From an uncultured Agathobaculum sp. (GTDB lineage: Bacteria; Bacillota; Clostridia; Oscillospirales; Butyricicoccaceae): 13,895 nucleotides of DNA. The notes under the pieces are model-generated. The model did not search any database, had not been told where the DNA came from, and was given only the letters and a program-made list of their open reading frames with translations. Each line of letters begins with the position of its first letter. The first letter of the stretch is position 1. Positions 1 to 6,545 of this stretch are shown piece after piece. The DNA lies in contig CALWJG010000025.1 of the NCBI GenBank assembly GCA_944380945.1, forward strand, positions 1-13,895, given 5' to 3'. A program made the translations under genes and the position numbers.

Positions 1-1253
1 AGGGTGAACACCTCGTCGATCGCGTCCGCAACGTGCAGGTCGCTCATGCGCTTCTCGACCGCCGCGGGCAGGCCGAGCGCCACGGCCTTGAGCTCGTCGT
101 CCACCGGCTCGGCCTCGGTCGGAGCCGGGATAACGCCGTCAAAATACTTCTTGGTCATGGCGATGGTGCGGTTGACCAGATTGCCCAGCACGTTTGCCAG
201 ATCCGAGTTGACGCGCTCGCAGATCAGCTCGTAGGAGATCACGCCGTCGTTGGCAAAGGGCATCTCATGCAGCACATAGTAGCGCACCGCGTCCACGCCG
301 AACAGGCGCACCAGATCGTCCGCGTAGATCACGTTGCCCAGCGACTTGGACATTTTGCCCTCGCCCACGAGCAGCCACGGATGGCCGAACACCTGCTTGG
401 GCAGGGGCTCGCCCAGCGCCATCAGGAAGATCGGCCAGTAGATGGTGTGGAAGCGGATGATGTCCTTGCCGATCAGGTGCACGTCCGCGGGCCAGAACTT
501 CTTGTAATGCTCGTCGTGGTTGCCGTCCGGGTCGTAGCCGCAGAAGGTGATATAGTTGGTCAGCGCGTCCAGCCAGACGTAGACCACGTGGCCCGGGTCA
601 AAGTCCACCGGCACGCCCCAGGAGAACGAGGTGCGGGACACGCACAGGTCCTGCAGGCCGGGCTTTAAGAAGTTATTGACCATCTCGTTCTTGCGGGACT
701 CCGGCTGGATGAACTCGGGGTGCTCCTCGATGTGCTTCATCAGGCGGTCGGCGTACTTGCTCATGCGGAAGAAGTAGGCTTCCTCCTCCGCGTCCTCGAC
801 CGGCCGGCCGCAGTCCGGGCAGCAGCCGTTTACCAGCTGGGACTCGGTCCAGAAGGACTCACAGGGCTTGCAGTACTTGCCCTTGTAGCTGCCCTTGTAG
901 ATGTCGCCCTGATCGTGCAGCTTTTTGAAGATCTTCTGCACCTTTTTCTCGTGCATGGGGTCGGTGGTGCGCACGAACTTGTCATAGGTGGTGTTCATCA
1001 GGTCCCAGATGCGCTTGACCTCGCCCGCGACCTTATCGACGTGCTCCTGCGGGGTGATGCCCGCGGCCTCGGCCTTGTCCTGGATCTTCTGGCCGTGCTC
1101 GTCCGTGCCGGTCTGGAAGTACACGTCGTAGCCGGTCAGGCGCTTGTAGCGCGCGATCGCGTCGGCGAGCACGATCTCATAGGTGTTGCCGATGTGCGGC
1201 TTCGCCGAGGTGTAGGCGATCGCCGTTGAGATATAATAGGGTTTCTTGTCCAT
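1..1253 (-). CDS. metG: Methionyl-tRNA synthetase (3' end cut by window edge)
   Basis: Class I aminoacyl-tRNA synthetase that charges tRNA-Met with methionine in the cytoplasm. About 417 residues are visible; the C-terminal part lies beyond base 1. The nucleotide-binding signature HIGN is at residues 20-23 and KMSKS at 300-304 (bases 356-342). A four-cysteine zinc knuckle (C128, C131, C145, C148; CxxC...CxxC) lies between them, as in the Bacillus/Thermus-type enzyme. The ATG at 1253 follows an AAAGGAGAG ribosome binding site at good spacing. The gene starts 34 bases after the GNAT stop with no terminator between, so it is probably the third gene of the operon that begins with the methionine-type T-box leader near 2800. 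That arrangement makes sense because uncharged tRNA-Met would raise MetRS. Family assignment is secure; co-transcription is inferred. Confidence 0.97.
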   Translation of the reverse strand, partial: MDKKPYYISTAIAYTSAKPHIGNTYEIVLADAIARYKRLTGYDVYFQTGTDEHGQKIQDKAEAAGITPQEHVDKVAGEVKRIWDLMNTTYDKFVRTTDPMHEKKVQKIFKKLHDQGDIYKGSYKGKYCKPCESFWTESQLVNGCCPDCGRPVEDAEEEAYFFRMSKYADRLMKHIEEHPEFIQPESRKNEMVNNFLKPGLQDLCVSRTSFSWGVPVDFDPGHVVYVWLDALTNYITFCGYDPDGNHDEHYKKFWPADVHLIGKDIIRFHTIYWPIFLMALGEPLPKQVFGHPWLLVGEGKMSKSLGNVIYADDLVRLFGVDAVRYYVLHEMPFANDGVISYELICERVNSDLANVLGNLVNRTIAMTKKYFDGVIPAPTEAEPVDDELKAVALGLPAAVEKRMSDLHVADAIDEVFT

Positions 1254-1287
1254 GGTTTTGCTCTCCTTTATTTTCATTTTGTGTGGA

Positions 1288-1797
1288 TTATCTTGTTTTT
1301 ATCAGGGCATACAGCTCACTGTCCAGCAGCTTGCCGCGCTTGTATACGCTCAGGTGCTTTGTCCCCTCGTGCGTAAAGCCGTTTTTCTCCAGCACGCGGC
1401 AGGACGCGCGGTTGCGGCTGAACGGCTCGGCAAAGATGCGCACGATGTCCCACGCCGCAAAGCCGCGGGCGCACATCTGCCGCACGGCCTCGGTCGCGAT
1501 GCCTTTTCCCCAGAACGGCCTGCCGAACCAGCAGCCCAGCTCGGCGCTTTTGCGGGCAACGTCCGTCCCGCGCGTGAGCGAGACGCTGCCGGCGAACACG
1601 CCGTCCACCTCGACCGCGCAGAACAGCGCCTCGTCCGGGCCGGCGGCGCAGCACAGCGCGATAAAATCGCGCGCGTCCTGTTCGGCATATGGGTGCGGAA
1701 ACACGTCGCGCAGGTTGGCGGCGACGCCCTCGTCGTTCGCCAGCGCGGCGCAGGGCGCGGCGTCCGCCTCGCACCACGGCCGGAGCGTGATATTCAT
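1288..1797 (-). CDS. GNAT-family N-acetyltransferase (RimJ/RimL-like)
   Basis: Predicted 169-residue cytoplasmic acetyl-CoA-dependent N-acetyltransferase of the GNAT fold. The N-terminus MNITLRPW is the usual first strand of RimJ/RimL-type members. The acetyl-CoA pyrophosphate-binding stretch FWGKGIATEAV is at residues 95-105, followed by NRASCRVLEKNGF at 129-141, also typical of this branch. Two starts are possible. ATG 1797 overlaps the upstream hydrolase stop as ATGA and has AAAGGA about ten bases before it. GTG 1806 would sit directly on that ribosome binding site, so I chose ATG. The overlap implies translational coupling to the hydrolase. The substrate cannot be read from sequence: a protein N-terminus, an amino acid or a small amine are all possible. 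Its placement just before metG is notable but does not fix a function. Confidence 0.92.
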   Translation of the reverse strand: MNITLRPWCEADAAPCAALANDEGVAANLRDVFPHPYAEQDARDFIALCCAAGPDEALFCAVEVDGVFAGSVSLTRGTDVARKSAELGCWFGRPFWGKGIATEAVRQMCARGFAAWDIVRIFAEPFSRNRASCRVLEKNGFTHEGTKHLSVYKRGKLLDSELYALIKTR

Positions 1798-2501
1798 GTA
1801 TCCCACGTCCTTTCCAACCAGCCGCGCAGCGCGGCGATCTGCTCGGGTGTATGGAAGTAATGCTCGCTTCCGGGCACAATGGTTAGCCCGGCACTAAAGC
1901 GGCCTGCGAAGGACTCGACTGTATCCCGCTCGCACATCTCATCCCGCTCACCGTACAGGATATCCGTGGGGATATCCCACCGGTCTATCGGATGCCCGCA
2001 CACATGGCGGTAGTAATCCCAACGGAGCGTCTGGCCGATCGGGGTCTCGATCTGTCCCTCGGCGTGCAGCCGTTCTTCGCTGACGCCAAACCAGCGCATC
2101 ATGTTTTCGATCAGGCGGCGCATATCGACAACCGGCGACAGGAACCACGCCCGCTCGACCGGCTGTTCCGCCAGCGCAAGCAGGCTGAAATACGCGCCCA
2201 GACTGTTTGCGAACAGTCGGATGTGCTCCCACCTACCTGCGAGTGCGCGGAAAACCGCCTGTATCTCGGGCACACAGACCTGCGGGATGCACTGCGCGCT
2301 GTCCGCCCGGCGGTCACCATGCTCGGGCAGGTCAAAGCTCAAAACCTGCCAGCCATGCACCGCTGCAATCTCCGCCAGTGTGCTGACCGGGACATCAGCC
2401 TTGTGCGAACCGCTGCCGTGCACTGCCAGAACAATGCGTTCTGACGCTTCTCCCCATAAGAGGGCGGGAATGTGTTCTATCTGTATGCTTTGCTGTTTCA
2501 T
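1794..2501 (-). CDS. Alpha/beta hydrolase (serine hydrolase family)
   Basis: Predicted cytoplasmic alpha/beta-fold hydrolase of 235 residues without signal peptide or membrane segment. The oxyanion-region HGSGS is at residues 28-32. The nucleophile elbow is ANSLG with Ser100, a variant of GxSxG in which the first Gly is Ala. The acid is probably Asp187 in YGERDE, and the histidine His214 in GSEHYFH. This order matches serine-aminopeptidase or esterase-like members; the substrate is unknown. The open frame extends 13 codons upstream, but the ATG at 2501 has AAAGGA at the right distance and avoids overlap with the T-box terminator that ends 27 bases earlier. It is first in the T-box operon and its TGA overlaps the GNAT start. 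Fold is confident, activity is inferred. Confidence 0.9.
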   Translation of the reverse strand: MKQQSIQIEHIPALLWGEASERIVLAVHGSGSHKADVPVSTLAEIAAVHGWQVLSFDLPEHGDRRADSAQCIPQVCVPEIQAVFRALAGRWEHIRLFANSLGAYFSLLALAEQPVERAWFLSPVVDMRRLIENMMRWFGVSEERLHAEGQIETPIGQTLRWDYYRHVCGHPIDRWDIPTDILYGERDEMCERDTVESFAGRFSAGLTIVPGSEHYFHTPEQIAALRGWLERTWDT

Positions 2502-2527
2502 ATGCGTTTTCCTTTGGATCGCGGCAT

Positions 2528-2570
2528 AAAAAAACCTCATCCCAGCGAAACCTTTCGCTCAAGGACGAGG
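2528..2570 (-). terminator. Conditional Rho-independent terminator of the T-box leader
   Basis: On the minus strand CCUCGUCC (2570-2563) pairs with GGAUGAGG (one G-U), enclosing a second helix AGCGAA/UUCGCU, and is followed by seven U (2534-2528). The 5' arm shares CGUCC with the antiterminator arm CGUCCUUG at 2567-2560, so the two folds exclude each other. It lies 27 bases before the hydrolase start, which suggests it gates the whole operon. Confidence 0.93.
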
Positions 2571-2811
2571 ACAAGACTGTCACCGTGTTACCACCTTGCT
2601 TCACGCGCCCCTCGCGGCGGCGCGTCTCAGCGGGTACTGCCATACCCTGACCCTGTAACGGGGATCCCCCGCCGCAGCCTTACCGCGTTTTTTCGGCTCG
2701 GTGCGGGGCTCCAAGGCCATTTTCCGCGCGCGCCTTCCGCATCCCGCTCGCACCGTCCGGGACTCGCTTTGCCGTATCTCGCGCCGTACTTTCCTTTTCA
2801 TTGCCTGTAAC
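2535..2811 (-). promoter_or_regulatory. T-box riboswitch leader, candidate methionine (AUG) specifier
   Basis: Roughly 275-base untranslated leader on the minus strand that should sense uncharged tRNA. The 5' part has the GAAAAGGAAAGTA start common to T-box Stem I, and a distal loop GGTGCGAG closed by TCCCG/CGGGA. The specifier side reads GGAAA-AUG-GCCUUGGAGC, placing AUG at 2720-2718 in the usual position before the CC-UU-GAGC segment. The T-box proper, AAGGTGGTAACACGG (2597-2583), holds a UGGU bulge (2593-2590) whose last U would pair with an A discriminator base, as in tRNA-Met. CAAGG (2598-2594) can pair with CCUUG (2564-2560), forming the antiterminator. Downstream genes are hydrolase, GNAT and metG; the latter agrees with a Met specifier. 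The T-box class is very clear; the specifier reading is from alignment by eye. Confidence 0.93.
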
Positions 2812-2817
2812 GGTATC

Positions 2818-2846
2818 ATTATAGCACCCTGTTTTTTGCCTGTCAA
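2818..2846 (-). promoter_or_regulatory. Sigma-A promoter of the T-box/metG operon
   Basis: Consensus TTGACA (2846-2841), a 17-base spacer and consensus TATAAT (2823-2818), both perfect matches. Initiation should fall near 2811, at the 5' end of the T-box leader. It starts only a few bases after the terminator of the upstream VanW gene, so the two units are separated. Such a strong core promoter fits control by attenuation rather than by an activator. Confidence 0.95.
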
Positions 2847-2850
2847 GCGC

Positions 2851-2884
2851 GCAAAACGGCGGCGGGATGCGCCCGCCGCCGTCC
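2851..2884 (-). terminator. Rho-independent terminator after the VanW-domain gene
   Basis: Perfect 11-base-pair stem: minus-strand ACGGCGGCGGG (2882-2872), five-base loop, CCCGCCGCCGU (2866-2856), followed by UUU. It starts about 20 bases after the VanW-gene stop and ends just before the T-box operon's -35 box. Confidence 0.9.
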
Positions 2885-2902
2885 TTTTGGCATGTCTGCT
2901 GT

Positions 2903-4663
2903 TTATTCTGTCTCCGCCGGCGCCTCTTCTGCCGGGGCTTCCTCCGCCGTGGCTTCCTCTGCCGGAGCCTCCTCCGCGCCAGAGGACTGCTCCGCCGGCG
3001 GGCTTTCCGGCTCTGCCGGCTGGGGCTGGATGGTGCCGACATACACCACCTCGTCGCGCTTGACATAATTCGAGGTGTTGGCCAGCTCCTCGGTCGTCTG
3101 GCCGTTCTCGGTGATGATCTTATAGGTGCGGGTGGAATAGCCCGTGATGCCGCTGACCTCGACGCGGCTCTGCCCCACCATCATGGAGTTATCCTTTTTC
3201 TCCACGCGCTGCGGCCAGTAGGTTTCGAGCACCTCGGTGCGGGTGGTGACCGTCTTATCCGTCGTCTTGGTGCCGATGATGGTCATGGTCAGCTCGCCGT
3301 TCGACTGCTCCGCGAGGATCTTGACCGGATAATCCGTGTCGTTTTTGAAGCAGAAGTCCGGTCCGCCCCAGGACACGGTCGCGTCCTCGCCCAGCGGGGT
3401 GTAGGAGACCGTAAACGAGTGGTTGACGCGCTGGGTGACCTCCAGATCGGCGCGCAGCACTGCCATATACAACGTAGACGAGGGCTGGCACACGCCGCCG
3501 CCGACCTCGTCGATGATCTCGTTGCCCGAATACGCGCCCGCGGACTGGTAGCCGCGCTCGGTCGTGCGTTCGCCGACCACATTGTTATAGGAAAACTCGT
3601 CGCCCGGGTTGAGGATGGTGCCGTTGATCGCCGCCGCCGCCAGACGCACATTGTTCGTGCGCGGCACGTTGGCCTCGCTCAGCGAGGTCGCGCAGCTGGC
3701 GAGCGTATCGCGGAACAGCGCCTCCTTCAGCTGCTCTGCGGTCACCTTGGCCGGCGTGATCGTGACCGGGATAGTATAGGGGGCTGCCGAACCGTCCCCA
3801 ATGATGGCGCGCGCCTCCTCGATATCGAACTGCACGCCCACCTTTTCCGGGATGATGGTCGTGCCGTCCTCCTTGCTGACCGTCGCGCTGACCGGGTCGC
3901 CGATCATCTCGGCGGCGATCTTGTCAATGTCGATCGCGGGCGTCTCGCTCAGCTCGACCGTCACCTCATACGGCTCGAAATCCATCAGGCGGATCTTTTC
4001 CGCCAGCGTCTGCTCGACCGCCGCCGTGTCAAAGCTGACGCCCGGCTTGCCGGCGTAAATGGTCATGGTATCCGTGCCGACCTCGCAGGTGGGCTCGACC
4101 GGCTCGGTCAGCGCCTGGGCGGAGATCTCCTCGAGCGCGGCGGTCAGGCCGTCCTCATCCACCGTGGCGGCGATCTGCGCCTCATTTAACCCGAACAGCG
4201 CCTTGAGCACGTTCCACATGCGCACGATCGGGTTGCCCGTGCGGCCGACGGCAAAGGCGTTTTCCGCCGACTGCTCGCTGTCCACGCTGTCGAGCACATC
4301 CTCGACCGGGATATCGTAGGTCGTCTCATAGATCGTGACCGACACATTCTGCCCCGCGTACAGCGCCGGGCTCTCCTGCTCGATCTTTTCCGCCGCGGCC
4401 GCGCGGTCCATCCCACTGACCGGGATCGTCCCCACGGTCACGCCCGGGAACACATGCGGATAGAGGAAAGTGAATGCACACAGCGCGGCCAGCAGCACCA
4501 CGAGCATGCCGCCCGCGATCATGGCCGCCAGCGGCACGCGCACCTTGCCCCTGCGCTTTGCCGTATCCGGCGTTTTCGGCGCAGCCCCGCCGGCAGCTGC
4601 CTTCGCCCTGCGCTTCACCGCATGCGCCCCTTTCTTTATTTTTTTCACCTGGCTGTCCAACAT
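2903..4663 (-). CDS. Membrane-anchored VanW-domain protein with peptidoglycan-binding-like and G5-like regions
   Basis: 586-residue extracytoplasmic wall-associated protein. A basic N-terminus (1-42) precedes one membrane segment (about 43-68), then FPGVTVGTIPVSGMD and two repeat-like regions of PG_binding_4 type (about 72-315). The VanW domain (about 320-455) has its hallmark NPGDEFSYN and EVGGGVCQPSSTLY. A G5-like part (about 470-545) with VSGITGYSTRTYK follows, and the protein ends in an acidic Pro/Ala/Glu tail (550-586). This order is that of Bacillus YoaR-like proteins. The biochemical role of VanW domains is not established; despite the name it does not imply vancomycin resistance here, since no vanA/H/X-type neighbours are seen. 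The ATG at 4663 has a strong AAAGGGGAAGG site; upstream in-frame ATGs at 4681 and 4771 do not. Probably monocistronic, with its own promoter and terminator. Confidence 0.93.
   Translation of the reverse strand: MLDSQVKKIKKGAHAVKRRAKAAAGGAAPKTPDTAKRRGKVRVPLAAMIAGGMLVVLLAALCAFTFLYPHVFPGVTVGTIPVSGMDRAAAAEKIEQESPALYAGQNVSVTIYETTYDIPVEDVLDSVDSEQSAENAFAVGRTGNPIVRMWNVLKALFGLNEAQIAATVDEDGLTAALEEISAQALTEPVEPTCEVGTDTMTIYAGKPGVSFDTAAVEQTLAEKIRLMDFEPYEVTVELSETPAIDIDKIAAEMIGDPVSATVSKEDGTTIIPEKVGVQFDIEEARAIIGDGSAAPYTIPVTITPAKVTAEQLKEALFRDTLASCATSLSEANVPRTNNVRLAAAAINGTILNPGDEFSYNNVVGERTTERGYQSAGAYSGNEIIDEVGGGVCQPSSTLYMAVLRADLEVTQRVNHSFTVSYTPLGEDATVSWGGPDFCFKNDTDYPVKILAEQSNGELTMTIIGTKTTDKTVTTRTEVLETYWPQRVEKKDNSMMVGQSRVEVSGITGYSTRTYKIITENGQTTEELANTSNYVKRDEVVYVGTIQPQPAEPESPPAEQSSGAEEAPAEEATAEEAPAEEAPAETE
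2906..3016 (-). repeat. Coding repeat for an acidic EAPAE-rich C-terminal tail
   Basis: The last 37 codons of the VanW-domain gene encode short near-repeats of the type EEAPAE and EEATAE with interspersed Pro, ending in ETE. At the DNA level it is a degenerate tandem of a 15-18 base unit (gcctcctccg-like on the plus strand). It is likely a flexible, negatively charged tail, and such units tend to vary in copy number between strains. Confidence 0.75.
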
Positions 4664-4702
4664 GGCCTTCCCCTTTATCATGGAACTTATATATGCGGAT
4701 AC

Positions 4703-4753
4703 GCGCCCCAACATACGGGGCGCAGCAAAAGCGGCGGCGCGGTACGGCCGCCG
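4703..4753 (-). promoter_or_regulatory. Two stable hairpins in the VanW-gene 5' leader
   Basis: The roughly 109-base leader between the predicted start of transcription (near 4772) and the ATG at 4663 holds two perfect 7-base-pair stems. CGGCGGC/GCCGCCG spans 4753-4732 and GCGCCCC/GGGGCGC with a 7-base loop spans 4723-4703. Neither is followed by a U tract, so they are not terminators. They could protect the transcript 5' end or be part of a structured leader; no known riboswitch class is recognised. Confidence 0.55.
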
Positions 4754-4778
4754 TTTTTCGACAGAATCCATCCTTTAT

Positions 4779-4807
4779 ATTATATACGGCGGCCGCGGGT
4801 CAAGCAA
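4779..4807 (-). promoter_or_regulatory. Promoter of the VanW-domain gene
   Basis: TATAAT (4784-4779) is preceded after 17 bases by TTGCTT (4807-4802). A better -35 match, TTGACC (4803-4798), would pair with TATAAA (18-base spacer) just downstream of TATAAT. Either gives transcription starting near 4772. Confidence 0.7.
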
Positions 4808-4950
4808 TAACAATTCGGTTACATAATTCCGGGCAAAAGCGCGTCTGTTTTGTGAGAAATGCGCGTCTGCCGCATTTTTTCAATCAAAGGCGCTGTTTCC
4901 GCTCCAGCGAACCGAGGAGCCGCCCGCGATGCAGGGATCATTTGGAAATA
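4808..4950. other. Intergenic stretch with no recognised gene
   Basis: Between the VanW promoter and the MATE terminator I see no supported gene. It has two copies of GCGCGTCTG (4839-4847 and 4861-4869). A plus-strand hairpin AAATGCG/CGCATTT (4857-4877) is followed by three further T. That hairpin resembles a weak terminator, but no plus-strand gene or convincing promoter precedes it. The 4664-4999 gap is thus leader, promoter, this stretch and a terminator. Confidence 0.5.
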
Positions 4951-4981
4951 CAAAAGCACCCGCCAAAAAGGCAGGTGCTTT
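4951..4981 (-). terminator. Rho-independent terminator after the MATE gene
   Basis: Minus-strand AAAGCACCUGCC pairs with GGCGGGUGCUUU (12 pairs, one U-G) around a five-U loop, followed by a T-rich TGTATTT. Located about 20 bases past the MATE stop. The A/T flanks are nearly symmetric. Confidence 0.88.
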
Positions 4982-4999
4982 GCTGTTTTACTTTTGCCG

Positions 5000-6361
5000 T
5001 CAGGCCGCGTCCGCCGTCCCGCGCGGGAATACCCGCCGCCGCACGGCGAAATAGCACGCCAGATGCGCGCAGAGCGTCAGCGCCCACGAGATCGGGTAGG
5101 ACACATACAGGCTGAACAGCGTGTGCTGCCACTGGAAGACCGTGAAGATCCAGACGACGCGGAACACGCACGCGCCGATCAGCGACACCAGCATGGGCAG
5201 GATGGAATACCCCAGCCCGCGCACGCTGCCCGCCACCACGTCCATCATGCCGCACAGGCAGTAGGTCACGCTGACCACGCCCAGACGCATCATGCCGTAG
5301 CCGATGACCTCGCTCTCGCCCGAGTAGATGCCCAGCAGGCTCTGCCCCAGCAGATGCGCGCCGTTGCCCAGCGTCAGGCCGATCAGCAGCACGATCACAA
5401 GGCACCGCGCCAGCACCTGATCGATGCGGCGGAACTGCTTGGCGCCCATGTTCTGGCTGGTGAAGCTCAGCGAGGTCTGGTAGAGCGCGTTCATCGCCGT
5501 GTAGACAAAGCCCTCGATGTTGCTCGCCGCGGTGTTGCCCGCCACCACGGTCGCGCCGAACGAGTTGACCGAGGACTGGATGAGCACGTTGGAAATGTTG
5601 AAGATCACGCTCTGCAGGCCGGCGGGCAGGCCAACCTGCATCATGCGCGCGAATTTATCCCGGTGGAACCGCATGCGCTTGAGATTGACGTTGCACATGC
5701 CGTCCTGCCGCATCAGGCAGAGCATGATCAGCGCGGCCGAGACGATCTGCGAGAGCACAGTCGCCGCCGCCACGCCGGCCACGCCCATGTGCAGCACGAT
5801 GACGAAAAACAGGTCGCCCGCCACGTTGGCCACGCCGGCCAGCGTCAGGAAATACAGCGGCCGGCGGGTGTCCCCCACCGCGCGCAGGATCGCCGCGCCG
5901 AAGTTGTACAGCATGGTCGCCGGCATGCCGATGAAGTACACGCGCATGTACAGCACCGCCTGATCGAGCACCTCGGCGGGCGTCGCCATCCACACCAGCA
6001 TGGGGCGCGCGAGCAGCATGCCCGCGGCGATCAAAATGAATCCGCCCGCCAGCGCGGTGATCAGCGCGGTCTGCACGGTCTCCTGCGCGTCGTCAAAGTC
6101 GTTCGCGCCGCGGAAGCGCGCGACCAGCACGTTCGCGCCCACGGAAATGCCGATGAAAAAGTTGACCAGCAGGCTGATCAGCGAGCTGGTCGAACCGACC
6201 GCCGCCATGGCCTCGCTGCCCACAAACCGGCCGACCACGATGATATCGGTCGCATTGAACACCAGCTGCAGCACGCCCGAGCAGATCAGCGGGACCGCGA
6301 ACAGCAGGATGCGGCTGAGCAGCGGCCCGCGGCACATATCGATCTCATACGATTTCCTCAT
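5000..6361 (-). CDS. MATE-family multidrug/cation antiporter
   Basis: 453-residue integral membrane protein of the MATE superfamily, which exports drugs or metabolites in exchange for Na+ or H+. The N-terminal PLICSGVLQLVFNATDIIVVGRFVG is the family's first helix, with the later SLISLLVNFFIGISVGANVLVARFRGA and GLPAGLQSVIFNISNVLIQSSV in the second half-repeat; about 12 hydrophobic helices and normal family length. Substrate cannot be predicted. The frame extends to 6415, but the ATG at 6361 follows AGGAAGGAAGGA and the promoter overlaps the extension, so 6361 is chosen. Single-gene unit with own promoter and terminator. An inverted repeat covers the transcription start and ribosome binding site, which hints at dedicated regulation. 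Confidence 0.95.
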   Translation of the reverse strand: MRKSYEIDMCRGPLLSRILLFAVPLICSGVLQLVFNATDIIVVGRFVGSEAMAAVGSTSSLISLLVNFFIGISVGANVLVARFRGANDFDDAQETVQTALITALAGGFILIAAGMLLARPMLVWMATPAEVLDQAVLYMRVYFIGMPATMLYNFGAAILRAVGDTRRPLYFLTLAGVANVAGDLFFVIVLHMGVAGVAAATVLSQIVSAALIMLCLMRQDGMCNVNLKRMRFHRDKFARMMQVGLPAGLQSVIFNISNVLIQSSVNSFGATVVAGNTAASNIEGFVYTAMNALYQTSLSFTSQNMGAKQFRRIDQVLARCLVIVLLIGLTLGNGAHLLGQSLLGIYSGESEVIGYGMMRLGVVSVTYCLCGMMDVVAGSVRGLGYSILPMLVSLIGACVFRVVWIFTVFQWQHTLFSLYVSYPISWALTLCAHLACYFAVRRRVFPRGTADAA

Positions 6362-6385
6362 TTGGTTCCTTCCTTCCTGAACCAA
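6362..6385. promoter_or_regulatory. Inverted repeat over MATE transcription start and ribosome binding site
   Basis: Minus-strand TTGGTTC (6385-6379) and GAACCAA (6368-6362) form a perfect 7-base inverted repeat with a ten-base centre that contains the AGGAAGGAAG ribosome binding site; its end abuts the ATG. It begins at about the predicted +1. It could be a repressor operator or an RNA hairpin with the binding site in its loop. Confidence 0.6.
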
Positions 6386-6386
6386 T

Positions 6387-6415
6387 ATCCTACTCTTTCC
6401 GCTCGGCGAAGTCAA
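6387..6415 (-). promoter_or_regulatory. Promoter of the MATE gene
   Basis: TTGACT (6415-6410), 17-base spacer, TAGGAT (6392-6387). Transcription would start near 6380, giving a leader of only about 20 bases. Confidence 0.8.
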
Positions 6416-6492
6416 TCGCTAAAGCGCCGGTTTTTGCCCGCGCAGCGCGGCCGGATTCGTGCACAGTACCGCCTTTTCGCCCATAAAACGCC

Positions 6493-6525
6493 AAAAACCG
6501 GGAACGCCCGATGCGGCGTCCCCGG
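6493..6525 (-). terminator. Rho-independent terminator after the acylation operon
   Basis: Minus-strand CCGGGGACGCC pairs with GGCGUUCCCGG (11 pairs, one G-U) around a six-base loop, followed by five U. It lies about 20 bases after the DHHW gene stop and ends the four-gene unit. Confidence 0.9.
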
Positions 6526-6545
6526 AATTGTGCGGATCGTATGCG

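Noticed and set aside
2903..4663. Vancomycin resistance gene cluster suggested by the VanW domain
   Set aside because: No ligase, dehydrogenase, dipeptidase or VanRS genes nearby; VanW domains are widespread in wall proteins unrelated to resistance.
4857..4880. Plus-strand hairpin AAATGCG/CGCATTT followed by T, terminator-like, suggesting a small RNA
   Set aside because: No convincing plus-strand promoter or gene upstream; stem only seven pairs. Not enough to call an RNA gene.
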